A stretch of 5,642 nucleotides of DNA from an uncultured Acetatifactor sp. (GTDB taxonomy: Bacteria; Bacillota; Clostridia; Lachnospirales; Lachnospiraceae): positions 1-5,642 of the forward strand of contig CAJTZD010000124.1 in assembly GCA_910584235.1 (NCBI GenBank). The letters run 5' to 3'. Each line of letters starts with the position of its first letter. Position 1 is the stretch's first letter. This document shows positions 1-5,378 of this stretch, in pieces. The notes beneath the pieces were generated by a model. That model worked only from the letters and a program-made list of their open reading frames with translations. It did no database searches and was not told the DNA's origin. The position numbers and the translations under genes were made by a program.

Positions 1-35
1 GGCTGTCGTTTGCAGACAATTCCATCTGATAAGTC

Positions 36-65
36 ATTATAGCCCTTTCGTTTTTCTTTTGTCAA
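36..65 (-). promoter_or_regulatory. Consensus sigma-A promoter for a gene left of the window
   Basis: Read on the minus strand, a perfect -35 box TTGACA (60-65) is followed after 18 bp by a perfect -10 box TATAAT (36-41). Transcription would start near position 29 and run out of the window. The promoter lies about 100 bp beyond the stop of the solute-binding lipoprotein gene. The next leftward gene is therefore probably a separate transcription unit, although its coding region is not visible here. A small dyad TGTC/GACA (4-7 and 15-18) falls just downstream of the predicted start and could be an operator, but it is too short to support a claim. Confidence 0.75.
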
Positions 66-172
66 GCGGGTTTAGAGATTTCCCTGAAAATTTTAACCCC
101 GCTTTTTAAGCCGGCGGCCTGTTCAATCAGGAAAACCAGGCAGAGCGTCAGCTCGAATTGCGAGACCGTCAT
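62..172 (-). CDS. Possible 36-residue small protein overlapping the lipoprotein stop (doubtful)
   Basis: An ATG overlaps the TGA stop of the solute-binding lipoprotein gene in the ATGA arrangement often seen in translationally coupled genes. It opens 36 codons. The peptide begins MTVSQFELTLCLVFLIEQAA, which has a short hydrophobic stretch (residues about 8-16), and continues into a basic tail ending FREISKPA. No good Shine-Dalgarno sequence precedes the start, and the ORF's stop lies inside the -35 box of the leftward promoter. I recognise no family. It could equally be a chance ORF in the trailer of the lipoprotein gene. It is listed only because of the exact stop/start overlap. Confidence 0.18.
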   Translation of the reverse strand: MTVSQFELTLCLVFLIEQAAGLKSGVKIFREISKPA

Positions 173-2304
173 TTATGTTCATTCAGGTACAGCTGCACCC
201 TGTTTTGGATCACTTCCGCTGTCTCTTCCACACCTTTGCTCCCATTGAAGTAATAGGCGGCTTCCTCGCAGATGATATCCAGGAGGGGCTCCGTACGGAC
301 AGGCAGCAGCCTTGCATTTTCCATGGCATCGATATATTCGTTTATCACGCTCTCGGTAAAGTCCCTTTCTTGGAAAGTTCTTATCTCAAAACTTATTTCT
401 CCATCCTGTATGATCGTATATGGCCCGTCCCATTCACCCCGGCCATCCATCTCCAAATCTTTCCTGATCCACTCTTTAAAGGCCGATTTTAACACGGGGG
501 AACTAAATACCCTGGCAGCGGACTGCATTTCCTCCCCCAGCAGGAACCGTAAAAATTCCCAGGCCCCTTCCTGATTCGCCGAATTGGAATTGACGGAAAA
601 TATACTGTAGGAACTCACTGCCCCATGAAGTCCGTCATCAAACAATACGCCTGAAACCACTTCATTTCCGGGCTGATTATCATAAATATCTTGGATCCCC
701 CACCTAAAGGCCAGAAGGGAGTTGTTCTTTCCGGATTCATATCCGAACCGCCCCGCCGCCTCCAGCAGCTTTCCGAAGAGCCCGCCGCTGAAATCACAGG
801 CTCCCTCCTCCCAGTCCACCATGCCCCACAGATCCTCGGAGCCTTCCAAAAACAGCCGCAACAGGCCGGCGGAATCCACATATTCCATATAAGCCGCCTC
901 CTCCGGCCAGGCCAGAAGCGCATCCGCCAGTGTCTCGATGTCGGATGGTTCTTCCCCTCCCAGCAGGCGGGGGTCTGTTTTGTATACCGTAAAATCTCCT
1001 ATTGCGGAAATGCCGTATATCCCGTCCCCTTCCCTCCGGCAGAATGCCACCGGGAAGTAATCCTCCTCGCGGATCCCGTCCGCCTCCATGAAAGGCGCAA
1101 GATCTGCAAAGGCTCCCTTCTCTATCAGGCTGATGACGGCATCCCCAAATATACTGGATCCCATGAAGATGTCCGGCCCCTTCCCGGCGGCGATCTCGAT
1201 ACTGGTTTTTCTGACAAAGTCTTCGAAGTCAGAATCATAGGATGCCCACTTTTGCCCCGTACGGTAGAAATCCTCCAGTACTACATAGTAGGTATCATTT
1301 TCCTGGTTAAACCGGTTGACGCGGTTCACTGCCCACGGATAAAAAGACTCCGCCCGTATGACAATGGGAATCCTCTCCACCCTGCTCATGTACAGCCTCT
1401 GTATGGTCGCTCCCGTGCCATCGCTGCAGCACCTCAACGTCTCCACGCTGCCGTCCTCCAGTACCCGGAAGCTTTGCTGCTCCCGCTTCTGCGCCCATGA
1501 TTCCCCGTCCCAGTTGTTATAGGAGGTTCCCAGAAACTGGAGCAGCTCCAGCAGGCTTTCCTCCTCAAGGTCCACCTGCCAGAAGCCGTCATCCCTGCCC
1601 AGGCAGACTGCATCCCCTTTCAGGCCAAGGCATGTTGCCCCATAATAAGAAATGGAGCCGCCGCCATACCACTGCTTCACATCCCACATTTCCTCCGGCA
1701 GAGCGCCAGGCCGGCTCTTTGCAAGTTTTGTTGTCCCATACCCGTCATCCAGGAGCCAGTAAACTGAGCCGTCTAAAGTCTGGCAGATGTTAAATAACAG
1801 GAACTCGTCCTTCCCATCAGAACCTGTACGGTATAGTTCTTCTCCGGAAGGATCCAGTATGACGACCGGATTCGGCTCGTCCAGTGATTTCCTCCTTTTT
1901 CCCCAGAAATAGAAATTCCCTTCGCTGTCCTGAAACCCATGCGTAAAGGAAACAAGATAGTCAGACGGCACATTCACGGTGGCGGTTTCCCGGCTTCCGT
2001 CCATTTTATACCGGAAGATTTCCCCTCCGTTTACGCCCCAGGCCGCATCGAAAGTAAGCTGTCCCCACAACTGCACGGCTTCCCCCCGGTAAAACTGCAT
2101 GCCCAGAAAATACAGAGCCTGGCCCGTGCGGTCCAGCTCCGGAAAGGCAGTGTTTTCTACCATGATGTCATAATATTCTTTCGTTTCATTAGTATCCCCC
2201 AGTCCTTCCGGGGAGGCGGATGCCTCCTGCTTACCGCAGCCTCCCGGAAACAGGCAGCAGAAACACAGCAGCAACAAAAAAAGGAATTTTTTCATACAAT
2301 CCAT
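169..2304 (-). CDS. Extracellular solute-binding lipoprotein with N-terminal beta-propeller-like half
   Basis: This 711-residue protein is predicted to be a membrane-anchored substrate-binding lipoprotein of the ABC sugar-transporter type (SBP family 1). The ATG at 2304 is chosen because AAAGGAG (2310-2316) sits 5 nt upstream; an in-frame ATG at 2322 lies upstream of that site. Residues 1-23 form a lipoprotein signal: MDCMKK, a Leu/Phe/Cys-rich core, then FPGGC with the lipidated Cys at 23. The -3 position is Pro, so the lipobox is atypical. Residues about 45-305 show recurring blade-like patterns (DSEGNFYFWG, TLDGSVYWL, LEDGSVETL) that suggest a beta-propeller. From about 312 the SBP fold follows: VNRVNRFNQEND, the diagnostic AAGKGPDIFMGSS (about 373-384), YGISAIGDFTVYKTDPRLL (about 430-448), SIFSVNSNSANQEGAWEFLR (about 567-586) and a C-terminal helical end. 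No permease, ATPase or sensor gene is in view, so it is an orphan here. It may bind an oligosaccharide or act as a sensory receptor; the ligand cannot be told. Confidence 0.88.
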   Translation of the reverse strand: MDCMKKFLFLLLLCFCCLFPGGCGKQEASASPEGLGDTNETKEYYDIMVENTAFPELDRTGQALYFLGMQFYRGEAVQLWGQLTFDAAWGVNGGEIFRYKMDGSRETATVNVPSDYLVSFTHGFQDSEGNFYFWGKRRKSLDEPNPVVILDPSGEELYRTGSDGKDEFLLFNICQTLDGSVYWLLDDGYGTTKLAKSRPGALPEEMWDVKQWYGGGSISYYGATCLGLKGDAVCLGRDDGFWQVDLEEESLLELLQFLGTSYNNWDGESWAQKREQQSFRVLEDGSVETLRCCSDGTGATIQRLYMSRVERIPIVIRAESFYPWAVNRVNRFNQENDTYYVVLEDFYRTGQKWASYDSDFEDFVRKTSIEIAAGKGPDIFMGSSIFGDAVISLIEKGAFADLAPFMEADGIREEDYFPVAFCRREGDGIYGISAIGDFTVYKTDPRLLGGEEPSDIETLADALLAWPEEAAYMEYVDSAGLLRLFLEGSEDLWGMVDWEEGACDFSGGLFGKLLEAAGRFGYESGKNNSLLAFRWGIQDIYDNQPGNEVVSGVLFDDGLHGAVSSYSIFSVNSNSANQEGAWEFLRFLLGEEMQSAARVFSSPVLKSAFKEWIRKDLEMDGRGEWDGPYTIIQDGEISFEIRTFQERDFTESVINEYIDAMENARLLPVRTEPLLDIICEEAAYYFNGSKGVEETAEVIQNRVQLYLNEHK

Positions 2305-2309
2305 ACGAT

Positions 2310-2316
2310 CTCCTTT
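2310..2316 (-). promoter_or_regulatory. Ribosome binding site that fixes the lipoprotein start
   Basis: The minus strand reads AAAGGAG, then ATCGT, then ATG at 2304, which is ideal spacing. The in-frame ATG at 2322 lies upstream of this site and has no comparable one. A further in-frame ATG at 2295, in front of KKFLF, sits at a less suitable distance of about 14 nt. Confidence 0.8.
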
Positions 2317-2345
2317 ACACACATTTGCCCGGCATACTATCCAAA

Positions 2346-2371
2346 GAAGGGATGGCCTGCGGCATCCCTTC
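2346..2371 (-). terminator. Hairpin between the CxxC protein gene and the lipoprotein gene
   Basis: GAAGGGATG (2346-2354) and CATCCCTTC (2363-2371) form a perfect 9-bp stem with an 8-nt loop, which can be tightened by two more G-C pairs around a bulge. In the leftward direction the stem is followed by only TTTGG, a short T run. It may be a weak or leaky terminator for the 106-residue gene, or a leader hairpin for the lipoprotein gene, which starts 42 nt further on. I found no convincing promoter between the two genes, so partial readthrough is plausible. Confidence 0.45.
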
Positions 2372-2423
2372 CTGTATCTCTATTCAGCATGGGCTGCAGA
2401 TTCATTCTCTGCCGTTGGTAAGA

Positions 2424-2744
2424 TCAGAAACTTTTTGTAGCACCACATTCTTCACATTTCCACTCAGTGCCTACATTCTTAAAATGATGGTGTTTCAAAT
2501 CCCCACGATGGATCAGACCTCTCGATACAATAATCCCACACTGGGCGCACTTATCCACCTCCTGAGTTCTCAGACAGTGATAAACATCATCTACCGACTC
2601 TGGAGTTATATCCACTGTCGTAATATATACGACTGTATGCTTACACGGCTGAATTACTCTGCTTTCCGCAGCATATACCGGCTGGGTGCTAAGCAACGCC
2701 GAAAAACAAATTATAGTTGCTAAAACTCTTTTGACTTTCCTCAT
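2424..2744 (-). CDS. Small secreted protein with two CxxC pairs (unknown function)
   Basis: This 106-residue protein has a clear Sec signal peptide: MRKVKR, a hydrophobic core VLATIICFSALLS, and a VYA/A-type cleavage site after about residue 25. The mature part of about 80 residues carries C34-x-H36, H56-C57, C66-AQ-C69-G, a His cluster H85-H87 and C97-EE-C100-G. The two CxxCG pairs 31 residues apart look like a zinc-ribbon ligand set, or alternatively two disulfide motifs in an exported protein. The start at 2744 is chosen for AGGAG at 2752-2756. The longer frame back to 2840 would begin about at the predicted transcription start and lacks a ribosome site. The gene is AT-rich compared with the lipoprotein gene. 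It is divergent from the 74-residue exported peptide gene and shares a symmetrical promoter region with it, so the two are probably co-regulated. I do not recognise the family. Confidence 0.75.
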   Translation of the reverse strand: MRKVKRVLATIICFSALLSTQPVYAAESRVIQPCKHTVVYITTVDITPESVDDVYHCLRTQEVDKCAQCGIIVSRGLIHRGDLKHHHFKNVGTEWKCEECGATKSF

Positions 2745-2751
2745 TACTTTT

Positions 2752-2756
2752 CTCCT
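2752..2756 (-). promoter_or_regulatory. Ribosome binding site that fixes the CxxC protein start
   Basis: AGGAG lies 7 nt before the ATG at 2744, inside the purine run AGAGAGGAGAAAAG on the minus strand. It makes 2744 the start that yields a proper signal peptide. The upstream extension to 2840 would put about 32 residues in front of that signal. Confidence 0.75.
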
Positions 2757-2810
2757 CTCTCTGAAAAATCCGTTGATTGTAAGCCATGCTAAAAAATTCA
2801 TTTCTATATA

Positions 2811-2835
2811 ACCAGTATACAGAGAACTGGTATAC
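2811..2835. repeat. Small dyad and repeated GTATAC near the leftward transcription start
   Basis: ACCAGT (2811-2816) and ACTGGT (2826-2831) are inverted. The 6-bp palindrome GTATAC occurs twice, 15 bp apart (2815-2820 and 2830-2835). These lie around and just downstream of the predicted start of the leftward transcript (about 2835), where a repressor site or a 5' leader hairpin could sit. The elements are short and may be chance. Confidence 0.3.
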
Positions 2836-2841
2836 AACATA

Positions 2842-2870
2842 ATAGTATCCTAATTTGTTATAATACGCAA
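2842..2870 (-). promoter_or_regulatory. Leftward promoter of the CxxC protein gene
   Basis: On the minus strand TTGCGT (2865-2870) is followed after exactly 17 bp by TACTAT (2842-2847). Transcription would start near 2835 and leave a leader of about 90 nt before the ATG at 2744. The -35 box lies inside the left arm of the 14-bp inverted repeat. This promoter is the mirror image of the rightward one in sequence, spacing and placement. Confidence 0.6.
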
Positions 2871-2915
2871 TATGACAAATTACTTGATTTTTTCAACCAA
2901 CTTGTCATATTGCGT
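2865..2915. repeat. Perfect 14-bp inverted repeat, probable shared operator
   Basis: ACGCAATATGACAA (2865-2878) and TTGTCATATTGCGT (2902-2915) are exact reverse complements separated by 23 bp. The centre of symmetry is at 2890, and the arm centres are 37 bp apart. A second, inner dyad TTGA/TCAA (2884-2887 and 2893-2896) is nearly concentric with it. Each arm, read outward, is TTGTCATATTGCGT and ends in the TTGCGT -35 box of the promoter on its own side. A protein bound to an arm would therefore contact or block RNA polymerase at that promoter. This fits a regulator that acts on both divergent genes. The neighbouring 662-residue HTH protein is the obvious candidate, but that link is inferred from position only. 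Confidence 0.8.
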
Positions 2916-2938
2916 TCCATCCAAAAACATTATACAAT
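2910..2938 (+). promoter_or_regulatory. Rightward promoter of the exported peptide gene
   Basis: TTGCGT (2910-2915) is followed after 17 bp by TACAAT (2933-2938), giving a start near 2945 and a leader of about 33 nt. The -35 box is the outer end of the right arm of the inverted repeat. TTGTCA (2902-2907) resembles -35 consensus more closely, but it stands too far from any good -10 box, so it more likely belongs to the operator. Confidence 0.65.
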
Positions 2939-2977
2939 AATAGGAAATGTTTTGACTTTTAAAGGGAGGGATTTTTC

Positions 2978-3202
2978 ATGAAACGACAAAAATATCATTT
3001 GAAAACGCTGGTCTCTGCATTAGCGCTCACGCTTGCCTTAGCCGGGCCTGTATTTCCCGGGTCAGGAGAGGGAGAGGATGGCAGCATTCCCACGCCTCCG
3101 AAATTTCCTCCTGTGGAGGAAGAAATTCCGGAGACAGACGAGGGCGACGGTATCCAACCGTTAACAGATAAGGATGATCGTACGACAGAGATTGAAGCCT
3201 GA
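2978..3202 (+). CDS. Small exported proline-rich acidic peptide (candidate signal precursor)
   Basis: This 74-residue protein has a strong Shine-Dalgarno sequence (GGGAGG at 2964-2969, 8 nt before ATG). The N-terminus MKRQKYHLK is basic and is followed by a hydrophobic Ala/Leu core (residues about 10-23), with a likely signal-peptidase site after ALA (residue about 22). The remainder of about 52 residues has no Cys. It is Gly/Pro/Glu/Asp-rich and contains the motif PTPPKFPPVEEEIP (about 38-51), then an acidic polar tail ending TTEIEA. Composition and length suggest an unstructured exported peptide or pro-peptide rather than an enzyme. The gene is divergent from the CxxC protein gene, with which it shares a symmetrical promoter, and convergent with the HTH helical-repeat regulator 109 bp away. 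That setting resembles pheromone precursors of RRNPP receptors. A small surface or structural peptide is the alternative. The family is not recognised. Confidence 0.7.
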   Translation: MKRQKYHLKTLVSALALTLALAGPVFPGSGEGEDGSIPTPPKFPPVEEEIPETDEGDGIQPLTDKDDRTTEIEA

Positions 3203-3204
3203 CT

Positions 3205-3306
3205 TATACTGCACGCCAGTTAACTTTACAGTACGCCCCGACTGCAGACCGCCAGCCAGATACTTCACTGACCGCATTACTGTAAATTCTGGCGGTCTGC
3301 AGTATA
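3205..3306. repeat. Nested and competing inverted repeats between convergent genes
   Basis: The stretch begins 2 bp after the peptide gene stop and ends 5 bp before the end of the convergent regulator gene. TATACTGCA-CGCCAG (3205-3219) pairs with CTGGCG-GTC-TGCAGTATA (3289-3306) with one 3-nt bulge. Inside it, TTTACAGTA (3225-3233) pairs with TACTGTAAA (3278-3286). Together these make a 24-bp interrupted stem. A third segment ACTGCAGACCGCCAG (3241-3255) pairs perfectly over 15 bp with 3289-3303, so it competes with the first arm. No strong T tract follows on either strand. It probably acts as a bidirectional terminator or 3' barrier, but it could be a small non-autonomous palindromic element. 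Confidence 0.6.
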
Positions 3307-3311
3307 TTTGA

Positions 3312-5300
3312 TTATGACAAATACTTAGATTCCCTTTTTGATAAAAATGCTTTCGTAGAAGAATCGGACATAAACTCTGCCATTAATTTGCTTATTTGAA
3401 AGGCTTTTTCCCATACTGGCCGGAGGGATGCATATTCTTCCGGCTTTTTTTCGGCAATTTCATATGCATTCCACGCAATATGATAAAATAGATTGTGTAT
3501 ACCGTTGATTCTGAAAAGCAAAAGTGATTTCAAAATCATATACTCATTCATCTTTACGGTATTGTCAAGGCAGCAAATATCACCAAGATAATTATCATAG
3601 CATTCGAAGGCAATATCAAACCCATAATGATAAATACCTGTCCGATAACTATTTTGATCGATAGAGAACAGCACGGCCTCAAGCCATTTCTTCGCCTCAT
3701 CCAACCTGCCAAGCTTGCGGTAAAAGCTGCCGATATTGCTTACGATCATGATCTCCTCCCGCTGGTAAACCCACCATTTCATGTCTTTCCTTTCGAAATC
3801 AGGCACGGTACAGCGCAGCGCTTCCAGCAGCATTTCCAGGCTTTCCTGCAAATCGCCTCCCTTTTTCTGCTTCAGGATGGCATCGAAGAACAGAAGCTCC
3901 TGCCTTACTTTGGGGAACGCCGGGGTTACCCTGTTTCGAAACTTCTGTATTTCCCATTCCACCAAATCCCACCTCTCACATTCCATCAGAGTACTGATCA
4001 ACTGTCGCTGTTCCAGCACCTCCAGAGACTCTGTTTCCAGCAGGGGCATATTCCACCCTCCGAATTTACCGTATTGCTTCACCAGCTTATCGTAATTTTC
4101 GTAGGAGGGTTTATGGAGCCCTTTTTCTATCCTTTCCAGCTGCCTGGGAGACATAACAAGTTCATCCCCGTCATAGACAGCTTTTTCACGGGATTTCCCA
4201 TCAAATTTGCGAAGCATTTTCAGCGTCATTCCGGCGTCCCTGGTATTGTCCACAGAGATCCCCTGCCAGATGCGGTATCCGGGATAGCCGAACCATGCGT
4301 AAATATCCAGGAACATTTTCCGGAAAGCTTTCACCTGTTCCAAATATTCCGGTGCGGCAAAAAGAGAGGCATCGCATTCGCACAGGCAGTCCAGCAGCGG
4401 CAATACATAGCAGTGGCACCCATTCCTGCGCAGCAGTTCCAGGGCCTCCTGTCCTTTCCTCAGAAGCCCTGTCTCCTGTCCATTCCCCGAAGATCTCGCT
4501 TCCTGCTCTTTCCTTGGAGGCCCTGCCTCCCGCATGCTGGCAGCCATGCTTCCCATGGCGGTATCCCGGCCGTCAGGCTCCCCATGCTCTGCCAATGCGG
4601 CTGCCATCCGGATTCCCAGGACAGCGGTCTGGGGCAGTATCATTGTCATCGCGCGTTCCTTCCAGCCATGCTGCCCGGGATAATCCCACACTGCCTGCCA
4701 TAGCTGCCATGCTTCCTCCTTACAGCCATTTTCAAACAGGGCGGCGCTTACCAACAGGACAGCGTCCAGCTCACCGGGTGAAAGACAGAGCGCTCCCGGG
4801 TTTTGTTCCCAGCCGTCCGGGACGGTGCAGTTTACCGCCTGTGTGGCAGTATCCAGGATGACCTCCGGAGCCTCCCCGCCCGCTGTCCTTTGCCGTTCCA
4901 GCATCAGGATGACCTCCGCTTTCAGAAGGAACTGCTCCTCCAGGGGCTCCCGCTTTTTATATTTTCTCCTGTAGTCATCGATTGCGGCGGCGGCTTCTTC
5001 CGGCAGTCCCGGTACCAGCAGGCAGATATCCTCCCTCTTCCGCCATCGCTCCAGGTCTTCCCCCGATGCCATCGCTTCAAAGTACTCCGCCGGGATTCCC
5101 ATCCGCAGCATCAGGGTGTCTCCCTCCATCTTTGTCCACTGTGCCATACCCTTTTCTACCATCTCAAGCTTGGTTCGACTCATGATGCCGGAAGATAATT
5201 TCTCCAGGCCCAGCTTCCGCTTCTTCCTCTCGGCGCCAATGGCCTTGCCATACGCTCTATTGTACTTCCGTATGAATTCCTGTTCCTTGGTTCTCTTCAT
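3312..5300 (-). CDS. Tandem-duplicated HTH helical-repeat regulator, RRNPP-like
   Basis: This 662-residue predicted cytosolic DNA-binding regulator has no signal or membrane segment. The start at 5300 follows GGAGAGG (5309-5315) by 8 nt. Residues about 10-65 fit an XRE-type HTH (IGAERKKRKL, then MSRTKLEMVEKG at 40-51). Helices follow to about 335. A second HTH-like unit occurs at about 355-412 (LKMLRKFDGKS, then MSPRQLERIEKG at 383-394), followed by TPR-like helices (GRLDEAKKWLEAVL, 531-544). The halves align in order: MSRTKLEMVEKG with MSPRQLERIEKG, CTVPD (158-162) with CTVPD (497-501), NGCKEEAWQLWQAV (191-204) with GRLDEAKKWLEAV (531-543), and LLRRNG (289-294) with LLFRING (594-600). The first copy carries an extra segment at about 240-286 (PPRKEQEA and LLRKGQEA units) and a Cys cluster at 295-309. 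RRNPP receptors are usually about 280-320 residues with one HTH, so this is about twice that size. It is convergent with the exported peptide gene. Its target and ligand are not shown by the sequence. Confidence 0.8.
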   Translation of the reverse strand: MKRTKEQEFIRKYNRAYGKAIGAERKKRKLGLEKLSSGIMSRTKLEMVEKGMAQWTKMEGDTLMLRMGIPAEYFEAMASGEDLERWRKREDICLLVPGLPEEAAAAIDDYRRKYKKREPLEEQFLLKAEVILMLERQRTAGGEAPEVILDTATQAVNCTVPDGWEQNPGALCLSPGELDAVLLVSAALFENGCKEEAWQLWQAVWDYPGQHGWKERAMTMILPQTAVLGIRMAAALAEHGEPDGRDTAMGSMAASMREAGPPRKEQEARSSGNGQETGLLRKGQEALELLRRNGCHCYVLPLLDCLCECDASLFAAPEYLEQVKAFRKMFLDIYAWFGYPGYRIWQGISVDNTRDAGMTLKMLRKFDGKSREKAVYDGDELVMSPRQLERIEKGLHKPSYENYDKLVKQYGKFGGWNMPLLETESLEVLEQRQLISTLMECERWDLVEWEIQKFRNRVTPAFPKVRQELLFFDAILKQKKGGDLQESLEMLLEALRCTVPDFERKDMKWWVYQREEIMIVSNIGSFYRKLGRLDEAKKWLEAVLFSIDQNSYRTGIYHYGFDIAFECYDNYLGDICCLDNTVKMNEYMILKSLLLFRINGIHNLFYHIAWNAYEIAEKKPEEYASLRPVWEKAFQISKLMAEFMSDSSTKAFLSKRESKYLS

Positions 5301-5366
5301 TCCCCTGTCCTCTCCACTTTGTCTTACGTGGCTGCATTACATTGATGCTTTTTACAGGCATACGGC

Positions 5367-5378
5367 TCTTTCGAAAGA
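5367..5378. repeat. 12-bp perfect palindrome upstream of the regulator
   Basis: TCTTTCGAAAGA is a perfect palindrome lying 67-78 bp before the regulator's start codon, immediately beside the larger dyad at 5379-5404. It falls just downstream of the predicted transcription start, a usual place for a repressor operator. It might be an autoregulation site, but no factor can be named. Confidence 0.45.

Noticed and set aside
98..114. A possible terminator after the lipoprotein gene (GCTT/AAGC with two outer G-C pairs)
   Set aside because: The stem is only 4 bp plus 2 after a mismatch, and the following tract is mixed A and T. It is too weak to call.
691..1500. A 269-codon open frame on the plus strand, antisense to the lipoprotein
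   Set aside because: It is a shadow of the well-supported lipoprotein gene. The translation is Pro/Arg/His/Gln-rich with no motif or ribosome site.
2220..2723. A 167-codon plus-strand frame covering the start of the lipoprotein gene and most of the CxxC protein gene
   Set aside because: It overlaps two better-supported minus-strand genes that have signal peptides and ribosome sites. It shows no protein-like features.
2745..2840. An N-terminal extension of the CxxC protein to an ATG at 2840
   Set aside because: The extension would start about at the predicted transcription start, lacks a ribosome site, and would put about 32 residues before a proper signal peptide.
3313..3322. TATGACAAAT, identical to part of the left operator arm and its flank (2871-2880)
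   Set aside because: It lies in the last codons of the regulator, lacks the ACGCAA half of the arm, and at 10 bp in AT-rich DNA it can easily be chance.
3627..4703. A 358-codon open frame on the plus strand, antisense to the regulator
   Set aside because: It lies wholly inside the regulator gene on the opposite strand, its translation looks like reversed coding sequence (Pro/His/Arg/Phe-rich, no domain), and no ribosome site is apparent.
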